From the NCBI GenBank assembly GCA_963969365.1, contig OZ017759.1, positions 1,240,001 to 1,304,000 on the forward strand: DNA of 64,000 nucleotides. The letters are read 5' to 3'. Shown here piece by piece: positions 56,031-64,000 of this stretch. Numbering within the stretch: the first letter of the stretch is position 1; every line of letters begins with the position of its first letter. Below the pieces are notes generated by a model. It was not told the origin of the DNA, searched no databases, and was given only the letters and a program-made list of their open reading frames with translations. Made by a program: the position numbers and the translations under genes. The DNA comes from Asterochloris sp. CNOR1 (lineage: Eukaryota; Chlorophyta; Trebouxiophyceae; Trebouxiales; Trebouxiaceae).

Positions 56031-57048
56031 ATGAGAATCTTATGTTTTGTGTTTCTGCTGCTGGCTGTCGTTGTGGCCAAGAAAGATCTCAAAAGGCTGC
56101 AGATTGGAGTGAAGGTGATGCATGCCTGGCTGGAATGCAGAGCTGTGCATGTGGCTGATGGGTGTGCTTTCTCAGCTCCCTGTGATGCTGCAGCACAAAC
56201 CTGAGGCATGCACAGTCAAGGCTGCCAATGGCGATAGGGTCGGTGAGCCATCTTGTGCTCCCTTTGCATGCATGCCTCATAGCTGGTCTCTGACCCTTCA
56301 GTGCTTGCCTTGCAGGTGTCCACTACACCGGGAAGCTGCTATCAGATGGCTCGGTGTTTGACAGTTCACTGGACAGAGGGCAGCCCATTGAGTTCCCCCT
56401 CGGGCAGGGCCAGGTGAGCTGGAGCTGCTTTTCAAGGTGCACTCAACAATTGCACTTACCCACTTCATGGCCTGCAGGTCATTGCCGGATGGGATCAAGG
56501 CATCCTTGGCATGTGGTAAGCGCCCTGCCCAGCAGACAGGCAATGTATCATTTTGCTGCCGCTACAGACTCCAAGTTCGCCTGCAACCATTGCTCAGCAA
56601 CCAAGCTACTACTCAACACAGCCAGGCACACTGCTGCGCCCTGCGGTGGTGATGGAAGTGCACATGCCTAGGATGTGCAGCACTCAATTGAACCCCAGGC
56701 CACACGCAGACTGCCATCCGGCCGCTGCCTGCGGGTGGCTTGAGTGCATTATTACGGTCAACCTGGCAATCTCCCTCGCCGGTATGACTGGGAAGTCGTG
56801 AGTGGCATTGATGTGCAGTGTTGGCGAGAAGCGCAAGCTGCGCATTCCAGCCCACCTTGGCTATGGAGAGAGGGCCATGGGCGACAAGATACCAGCAAAC
56901 TCTGCACTGGTAAGGCCGCATACCAGCAAAAATCCAGCTCATGGTCCTGCTCATAGACCTGCAATAATATTCTAACATCCTGATGCAATGCATTCAGGTG
57001 TTTGACACAGAGCTAGTCTCCATCAACGGGAACAAGGCGCAGGCCTGA
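56031..57048 (+). CDS. FKBP2: FKBP2-type peptidyl-prolyl cis-trans isomerase, 136 aa, 6 exons
   Basis: Catalyses proline isomerisation during protein folding in the endoplasmic reticulum. Exons 56031-56114, 56194-56242, 56316-56413, 56478-56515, 56819-56909 and 56998-57048 give 411 bases with every phase in agreement. Residues 1-16 ([16 protein letters not shown]) form a signal peptide. [12 protein letters not shown] and HKPEAC follow the FKBP2 pattern, including the conserved Cys. Active-site residues are present: Tyr in VHYTGKL, Asp in VFDSS, Trp in [10 protein letters not shown], Tyr in GYGERAMG and Phe in VFDTELVSI. The protein ends INGNKAQA with no KDEL/HDEL-type retention signal. An 18-base longer exon 2 (acceptor at 56175) is possible but less like the family. 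Its stop is 56 bases from the PIG-V stop. Confidence 0.95.
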
Positions 57049-57104
57049 GCCTTAAATAGCTCAGCTGGCAGTTCCATCAATCACTGATCCGTATGTGAAT
57101 GGGC

Positions 57105-59417
57105 TCACGTCCAAGGGTAAAAGTTGGGAAGCAGAACACAGCCAACGCTGAGATACAAGAGATACAATCTCCACAGCCATGCCTTTGCAGCTGGCCTCTC
57201 CACGGCCAAGTGGGCAGCGTACCAATGCATCACAGGCAGGCCTGACAGCATTCTTGTTGCCACCTGCACATGCATGAAGACTGCTGCAAAGATAGCAAGA
57301 AAAGCCCAGTGAAAAATGTGAGGAGCTACTGAGTCTGCCAAAAACCCACAGCTAAGGGTCTTGTTGTGCTGCAGAGCTGACTTCTGTGAAGAGCTCTTCT
57401 CTACATGCAGCTGCTCGTGAGTTACGTGGACCACTTCTGCAGGGCTGGCAGCCTGATCAGGTGCCAGAGCCTCATGTGTACCCTCAGAACTACTGTGCAT
57501 CTCCAGCGTGGGACGTTGCAAGGCCAGGCAGCGGCATCGATGCCAATCTGATGAACACCAGGTCCAGCAACCTGATGCTGCCAGGCCCAGCGTCGGGGCA
57601 GCAAGCAGGAAGTTGGGGACCTGCAAGGAGGACTGGACCTGGGAGTTGCAGTACATAATGAGGCAACCACTGCACAACAGTAGACGGTTGAAAAGCAGAT
57701 GACAGAGATAGCCTTAATTGGCTGGAGTGTGTCAGCCAGCACTTCTTGTTCAGCAACCCTGCCAGCAACCCTCTTTGTTCGCACCTGCTCAGGTCGCCAA
57801 TACCTGAACATGCCAAGGCCCCAATACTCAGATTGGACAAAGCCGTAAAGGTATGGCAGCTTGTTGGAGCACCATGGCCGTGGGGGCTGGTAGTTCCCTT
57901 TACAGAACGAGCGCCAGCCATACAGCTGCATGGCTAGGAGGGGGAAGACAATGATGATGCACTGCAGCAGAGCTCCCATCAGCGTCCTGCAGCACCCAGC
58001 CTGCAGGCAGACTGAACCATCAGCTGCCTCACCCGCCACAGGCATGGGCAGATCAGATCACCTTGTCGCCTTTCAAGTGCTGCACTACCCACTTCAAGCG
58101 AGGGTGCAGCACAAATCCCGCCAACATCACACCTGCAGGTAAGGAGCAGGGAAGGGCTACTATCGGACAGCCTAGTTGGGCAGGCACTGCAGCTGCAAAG
58201 AAGCAAGTGATTCATGAGGAGTGTGTGTTTTCCAGGGCGATGAGCTTGCACACTCCAAGCTGTGGCAGCACTCACCATTTGAACGCGTGGCACTGGCAGC
58301 AGCAAAGCTGACAGCAGACGTCCATGGCCACGAGGCCTGATAATACAGCCCCACCATGGTCAGGCCGGCAAACAGGCTCTCAGTGTAGGCAGCAGAGAAG
58401 AATGCTGAGGCAGGGTTGAAACAGAACAGCAGCGTGGCACTGGCTGCCAGCGCTGGGTCTGCCAGCACCTTCAGGCTGAGCCTGCACACATGATTTGTGT
58501 AGCATCATCATTACTGGTGCCACCTGGCTAGCGGGTTATGCGGAGCCACAAACAGTGCGACATCTGCGCAGTGAATGCCTGCATGTTGGGGTCGGTTACG
58601 GTTCAGCTTTGCGTGGCAGCCGGTGGTCCCGGCAAGCTCACTTTTGCATGTAGACAGCTGCTATTACAAAGGCCACATTTGACACCAGGACGCCGGCCAC
58701 CCATCTGGCGGTCTGTAGGCACAGGCCAGGCAACACCTGGATTACTGCATCCAGCAAATGCAGCAGTATTGCACAGGCAATTCACTGCCAGCAAGGCAGC
58801 TTGGATGCCGCTGCGCTGCACTCAGCACGCAAAGCTGTGACAGCAGAGCAGGCGGCAAAATAGGCAGTGTGAACAGATTGGTGTCATGGAATGCACGTGC
58901 AGCCGTACACCAGGCAGATCCTCCTGTGCCACAGGCTTCAAGGCTGCTGCAGGACAGTCTGCTTACAAGCACGGCTTCCCAAGCGCATCAGTCCTGCAGC
59001 AGCATACTGATCAGCATGTGCCATGGGCAGCAAAGATCTAGGCAGCTGCAGCAGCGGCCGACCTGGCAGGAGTGGGAAGAAGGCATGGTACTGCTCATAA
59101 TCGTAACCGCATGCTGCAATGCGCTCATAAAAGACAGTGTCCCAGATCAGCAGGCCTGGGGATCCTGCATGATGGCCACAACCGTGTCAAGGTGCGGCAG
59201 TGCATTGATTCCAGTGCAGTTGTTCAGGGATGACCAGAGAGCTCAGCAACTTGCTTTGCACAAAAAGTTCTGTCTCATCACTGCATCCAGCTGTTTGGAG
59301 GGAGGCTGAGGTGTCGTAGTCTGGGGCCCACTGATCACTGGCAAACATGAGCCCAAGGACCGCCACTCGACTGCAGCATGCCACAAGGCATGTCCTGCAG
59401 GATTGGCTGGTAAACAT
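57105..59417 (-). CDS. PIGV: GPI mannosyltransferase 2 (PIG-V/GPI18)
   Basis: An ER membrane enzyme that adds the second mannose of the GPI anchor from dolichol-phosphate-mannose. Exons: from 59417 (RVAVLGLMFASDQWAPDYDT; start ATG at 59417), 59155-59063 (IWDTVFYERIAACGYDYEQY, then HAFFPLLP), an unresolved exon between 59062 and 58713, 58712-58642 (WVAGVLVSNVAFVIAAVYMQ), 58481-58276 (LLFCFNPASAFFSAAYTESL), 58132-58062, 58000-57785 (RPWCSNKLPYLYGFVQSEYW, then GLGMFRYW), 57620-57482 (VPNFLLAAP) and 57334-57105 (PHIFHWAFLAIFAAVFMHVQ, ending VLLPNFYPWT). From 58712 on, all phases agree. WD near the N-terminus, HAFFP, NPASAFFSAAYTESLF, the Q-YWG-G-RYW motif and the HVQ loop are PIG-V hallmarks. Several hydrophobic segments fit a multi-pass protein. 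Confidence 0.93.
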
Positions 59418-59585
59418 GAGCTGATCAGTCTTGCTTGGCTACCTTTCTTTCTAGCTGCTCTGTGTTGCGCGCTCCTAAGCCCCGCTCTTGCAAACAAGCA
59501 ATCGCATCCACACCTTCTGGTGCTGTTGGTAGCACAAACTGCCCATAGCAGTTTGATAGTCCCACCTCAAGTCATCCTGGGTGGC
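59418..59585. promoter_or_regulatory. Shared head-to-head promoter region, PIG-V and the CH-domain gene
   Basis: The PIG-V start (59417, minus) and the proposed start of the calponin-homology gene (59586, plus) are 168 bases apart and divergent. No TATA box is evident. If the second start is wrong the interval would be longer. Confidence 0.4.
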
Positions 59586-62500
59586 ATGGATACCCTTGAG
59601 GACCATGATCTGGTGGTCACATCGTCTCCCAGACACGGTATGAGTGGCAACGAGTCCAGTCAAACACCCACAGCAGGGCAGCTCCAGGACGCGTCCTCAG
59701 CAAGCCAGCCAATGGCTGATAAGGTGCACAGGGCAGTCCTTCTAGATGCAGCTCGGCACTCAGGCTGCGCACGCTTTCCTGCAGATCCACATGCCCTGCT
59801 AACCCCACATTCCTCGAGCCTGCCATGCAACCTGGGCCAACATGAGCTGCCTTCTGACCGACCCAGGCTGTGACCTGTGCTCCCTCTCTACAGAAGGAGA
59901 ACCTGCCCCCAGGCAATGGCCTGGCTGTGCCGACAGCCTTCAAGCTTGCTGGCTACCCCCACTCAGTGGGGACACCACGCAGCCAGGTGCACTCTGCCCA
60001 GGCAAAGCAAGTGAGCTCACAACTGGCTACTACGTAGCCAATCATCCCCTTGTCCAATGATGAATGATCCAGCATAGCATCTTTCAGGGTGTCCTGCACT
60101 TATCACTGTGTGCATGCTGAACTGCATGGTCTTCAGGCAACACATCAGCTGCACTGAGCGACCCTTGGTAGTTGACTCGTATGTCAGATGCCTGGGCCTG
60201 CGTGGATGTGTGCCTGCGTGGACGTGTAAGCTGCAACGCTGCATAGCAGCAGGTTACATCTAGGTTCAAGGCCTGACATGCACAGCCCCTCTCATGCAGG
60301 TGCAGGCTGCAGCCTGGTGACGTGCAGCAGCAGACTGGGACCAGGGGCTGACATATGCACCCCTTGCTGTACGCAAACACAGGCTGCAGCCTGATGACCT
60401 GCAGAAGCAGGGTGTCTCCAGGGCATTGACATGCGCAGCCCCTCTTGTGCAGGTGCAGGCTGCAGCCAGGCGCCGCGCAGCAGCTGAGTGGGTTGAGGGG
60501 CTGACAGGCATTGCCCTGCCCACCAGCTCTGATCACGCATTCAGGGGGGCACTCCGGGACGGCGTGCTTCTGTGCCGCATCCTGGACCTGCTGCGACCTG
60601 GCATGCTGGCCAAGGTGGGTCCCTGTGTTGACATCTCCCAATGCAACACATGGAAGGGGCTGGCAGTGTCACCATCAGCCGCAATTTGAAGCCTTGACGT
60701 ACTTCAACTGTCACAGGAGGAGGCTGCAGCAGGTGCCTGCCATTGCAGTCTGGGAGTTCTCAACATCTGCCTGCTGCAGGTGGCAAGGGCTGAGGGCTGG
60801 AGCAGCAGCTGGCAAGGGGCTGCTGGCCTACTTTAGCAATCTCAGGATCTTGCTGCTGCAGGTGGCAAAGGAGGAAGCTTCTGCAGCAGTTGCCGACAGC
60901 GGCTGTGGGGAGGATTTCAGTGGGAACCAGACAGCAGTGCCAGCAGAAGAGGTTGATGGGAGCACTGCTGATGCTGGTCAGAGCCCAGAGGGGCTTGGTC
61001 TGGGCAGCCCTGCAGGCGGCATGCATGGCAGCAGGGCAGTGGATTCTGTGAGCAGGCCGGTGGAGTCAGCGGCCCACTTCATCTCAGCCATTCAGCTGCT
61101 CAGCCTCCCAGGCTCAGCCATCTTTTCTCTGGAAGACATAGAATGCACTGGCTGGGAGGAGAGGCCCAAGGTGACGCTGCCTGGCTAAGGGTGACAATCT
61201 CAGCCACAGCACTCCACTGGCTGCGGCACAAGCCACTGCATTTCCTGGCTGGGAAGGGCCACCAGGCTGACGCTGCCTGCAACATCCCATAGTGCCTTGC
61301 CACTTCCAAGGTTCACAAACTGGGCAGAGCGGCCAAAGGTCAAGAGTCCCGCCACAGCTTGGACTGCCTAGAAGGGTGACGCCACCTGCCACAGGTTGCA
61401 TCGCATTCCACTGGCTGGAGATTGCGGCCCATGTTGGTGTCACCTGTCACTTGTGCACTGTCCTGCCAGGGGTAGTCTTACCTGCCGCAACCTGCCAGGG
61501 TGCTGCCCCTTGCCCACAGCAATTCCACCACAGCTTGCAGTGCCAGACCAGGGGCTTCATCTGCAGGTCTTCATCTATAGAAGTAGCAGCCTCTGAGGTT
61601 GTCCTTGGGCCGGGCTGCAGGCAAGGACTTGGCCTTTGTTGACTACATGTGTAATCTGTCTGCAGGTGGTGGAGTGCCTGCTGACTCTCAAGCGGTATCA
61701 TGAGTCAGAGCAGCAGGGAGCTGCACCCATGGCAACTCCATACAGGTAGGCCTGGCGGCAGGTGGGACGTGGCGTGCTGCAAAAAACTACGCAATGTCGT
61801 GTTGGCGCAGCAGGGAATCCTGCCAATGCCATGCGTGTGCCTGCAGCATCTTGCGCCGCTTGAATACATGATGTGTGAGTTGCATACTCGGCTTGTGCAA
61901 GCATGGGGACAGCCTCCTTGGGGTGGTGCTCAATGCTTTGCTTGCAAACAGCCTGCTGCTTGCCCGCAGAGGTTGTTGCAATATTTCTCTGCAAGAAGAG
62001 TGTGGCAGTGTTGACTACAGTGTGCAACAGGCTTACAGGCACCATGACCTGAGCACAACGGGGTGTGGAAGCAAGAGAGGCATGATCTGATGCTTTTGTG
62101 CATGATGCAGTTTCCAGCAGCCTGCTAATGGGTTGCCAACGACTGGTTGGGTAGCTTGGAGTGCTGGCCTATGCCTTGAGCATAAGAGTTGGAGGCCTGG
62201 TGCCAGACTCCAGCACTGCAAACATGTCACGGTTCATACTGGCTGCAGGCCTTTCTCGTCCCCAGCAAAGTCGCCAGCCGAGTATAGGTTGTCTGCTGGT
62301 AGACACTATAGCCCATTGGCACTTGGGCTGTCCGGGGTACCATGCGGCACGCCTGGGCATGCTGCAACACCGGACTTTGACCAGGTTGGATGTGGCAAGC
62401 ACCTGCGCGGCAGCATCAGTGTAGAGGCTGCAGGCATGGGCAGACGTTCACAGGAGGCATCTGTTCATGAGCTGTTGGGGTCCACAGGCAGTGTTCTGCA

Positions 62501-64000
62501 CTGCATTTGGCTGCATTCTCCACCTACATGTGAAATGTCACCCTCTGCAGCCTGATGAGTACCTTGGCTACATTTGCAATCTGCCACTCAACAGCCAGGA
62601 CAACCTGAGAGCAGTAACACTGCAGTCCAGCCTCCACCTGCCACACATGGGTGATACATTGGCACCAAGCAGCCTCCCTGCAGCCCAGGGCACCCCAGCT
62701 GTACCTTCCAGGCGGCAGCAGCAGTGAATTCGCCATTGTTTCTTCCGCAGAAAGGCGCAGCAGGCCGCCGCAGGAATGCGGGGTTGCCAGGTACTCCCTG
62801 CAGCACACTTTGACCAGCAGCAGTTCAAATGGTGGCGGGTTGACTAATACAGGTGCCCTGCTGTGCAGGTCAACTCAGTGCTACACTGTGCAGGTCTCTC
62901 AGCGTAATGGTCATGTTAGCAGGAACAAGGTTGTCGTGGGTGTTTTGCCATGCAGGTCACTCAGCAGTATATCTCAGGTGGCAATAGCAGCCTGAAGTCA
63001 GCTGCGGGGAAGGGTGTGGCGGCCGCTGTGGGCGTGACGCGGCTCATGCAGCAGTGTACACAAATGCTGCGGGACAGGATGTGGAGCGAAGGTGGGCGAA
63101 AAGCATCTTGCTTGTTATGGAGCCAATGCAGCAGGCATGTAGATGCTGCAAGCAGGCTGCAAACCTGGTGAACAGGCATTTGATGAGCAGTAGGGCATGT
63201 GGATGTCGTCAACAGGGTGTAAAGCTGGGGCAACAGGCCAGCTGTCATTGTTCCTGTGCAAACTTCTGCAAGCACTGCTCATGCTAGCAAAGTGGCCCTT
63301 TGCTGTTCATCCTGCTGCACACCTCACCCTTCAATGGGAACAATGCTGCCTGTATGCATGCCCTGGTCTGCTTGGCAGATTGCTGTTGGTGCTGCTCATG
63401 AAAGGTCAGCATTAGCACTGGCCAGCAGCACAATGACGGGGAGGTTGTGAGGGCCTGTGCAGTGCCCACTCTGGGCAAGCCAGTGGTGCTGCTGCAGGCA
63501 CCCAAAGCAGTTGCCAGCAGCTCTGCCAGGCCAGCGGTGGTATGTGTTGGTGGTTTTGTCGCATTGTACTCAGGCATGCTGCAGTGAATGCTGACGCAGG
63601 CGGGCCCAACAGCCGACTGGCGACCCCGCCCGTGCAGCACCGCTTTGCAGCTTCTGGAGTGGCACCCTCGCCAGATAATGCACTGGAGGCAATGGGCCCG
63701 GTGCTGGAGTCCGTCCTGGGCAGCTTGACCCAGGTGGGTCCGTCTTCCTTAGTTGGAGGAGTTTTTGCTTTGTTGCAGAGCTTGAGCCCCAGTGCTGGAG
63801 TTTGCCTGGGTCAGCTGGCTCACGTATGTCAAAACCCTTGACCACCACTCAGCTCAAAGGTGTCTGCTCCTGGCAAAGCTGGGCCCGGTGGCCCCCCCCC
63901 CTCCTGGCCAGTCTGACTCAGGCGGGACAGTCTCTGGCATCACCTGGCTGCTGGAGCCTGTGCAAAATGGCAGAGCATGGGTGCAGCGCTCTCTCTTGGG
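59586..64000 (+). CDS. Calponin-homology-domain protein, probable kinesin-14 (KCH type), 5' part
   Basis: Probable start MDTLEDHDLVVTSSP at 59586. Exons: from 59586 to about 59721, 59894-60010 (KENLPPGNGLAVPTAFK), 60453-60614 (first half of a CH domain: AAEWVEGLTGIALPTS, then FRGALRDGVLLCRILDLLRP), 60862-61170 (acidic insert, then AAHFISAIQLLSLPGSAIF), 61666-61745 (VVECLLTLKRYHE, the end of the CH domain), 62956-63091 and 63600-63733 (EAMGPVLESVLGSLTQ). The CH domain followed by an LESVL segment before a coiled coil is the order in plant KCH kinesins, which link microtubules with actin; this is inference because the motor domain lies beyond base 64000. At least one exon between 61745 and 62956 is missing, since the phases do not match. 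A fimbrin or other CH protein cannot be excluded. Confidence 0.72.
60275..60475. repeat. Three copies of the CH-domain exon acceptor
   Basis: Copies at about 60275-60317, 60349-60398 and 60428-60470 share GACATGC-CAGCCCCTC, TGCAGGTGCAGGCTGCAGCC or close forms. The last is the true acceptor of exon 60453-60614. Spacing is about 75-80 bases. Confidence 0.85.
60762..60890. repeat. Echo of the exon 60862 acceptor
   Basis: CTGCTGCAGGTGGCAAGGGC at about 60771-60790 repeats TGCTGCAGGTGGCAAAGGAG at 60853-60872, the true acceptor and exon start. Confidence 0.7.
61140..61500. repeat. Echoes of the exon 60862-61170 end
   Basis: The exon end plus donor (CACTGGCTGGGAGGAGAGGC, then GTGACGCTGCCTGGC) is echoed near 61211-61280 (CCTGGCTGGGAAGGGCCACC, then CTGACGCTGCCTGC), near 61310-61390 (GAAGGGTGACGCCACCTGCC) and near 61405-61450 (CACTGGCTGGAGATTGCGGC, then a GTGTCACCTGTC end). 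Confidence 0.7.
62864..62980. repeat. Three acceptor-like copies before exon 62956
   Basis: TGTGCAGGTCAACTCAG (about 62864), TGTGCAGGTCTCTCAG (about 62887) and CATGCAGGTCACTCAG (about 62950) share an acceptor and the first codons of exon 62956-63091 (VTQQYISGG). The last copy is the one in frame. Confidence 0.7.

Overview
The window looks like nuclear DNA of a green alga, most likely a trebouxiophyte-type chlorophyte (inference). Reasons: moderately high GC; intron-rich genes with short exons (about 30-850 bases); GT-AG introns whose acceptors are nearly always CTGCAG or TGCAG; and plant-lineage genes (a BIG/UBR4 homologue, a plastid-type glutathione reductase, a GAF-PAS kinase, a kinesin-14-like calponin-homology protein). 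There are no operons, Shine-Dalgarno sites, CRISPR arrays or transposase genes that I can see. Long reading frames opposite these genes are chance products of the composition.

Layout. (1) 1 to about 28.7 kb, minus strand: the N-terminal half of a giant E3 ubiquitin-ligase-type protein, BIG/UBR4, running off the left edge. (2) About 29.1-36.3 kb, plus: a protein kinase with a low-complexity N-terminus, a GAF domain, a PAS domain and a Raf/MAPKKK-like kinase domain. (3) 37.75-44.78 kb, plus: chloroplast glutathione reductase, which I can resolve into ten exons giving 542 residues. (4) 45.03 to about 49.4 kb, minus: a PrmA-like ribosomal protein L11 methyltransferase. (5) 49.79-51.81 kb, plus: a class I SAM-dependent methyltransferase. 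(6) 51.93-55.91 kb, minus: a tetratricopeptide-repeat protein. (7) 56.03-57.05 kb, plus: an ER-type FKBP2 prolyl isomerase of 136 residues in six exons. (8) 57.10-59.42 kb, minus: GPI mannosyltransferase 2 (PIG-V). (9) 59.59 kb to the right edge, plus: a calponin-homology protein, probably a kinesin-14, whose motor would lie outside the window. From 44 kb on, genes alternate strand, with tail-to-tail gaps of 56-249 bases and head-to-head gaps of about 120-170 bases, so several promoters are probably shared.

The most unusual feature is structural. In most of the genes, introns carry degenerate tandem 'echoes' of the neighbouring exon edge: a pseudo-acceptor plus the first 20-90 bases of the next exon, or the last bases of the previous exon plus a pseudo-donor. 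Examples are at 40.58, 42.06, 46.21, 50.6-50.8, 52.6-52.8, 60.3 and 61.2-61.5 kb, and many places in BIG. This suggests a genome with frequent short tandem duplications across splice sites, which could create introns and alternative splice sites. All alignments were made by eye. Exon boundaries given to the base are those where reading frame, splice dinucleotides and family conservation all agree; boundaries marked 'about' are unresolved.
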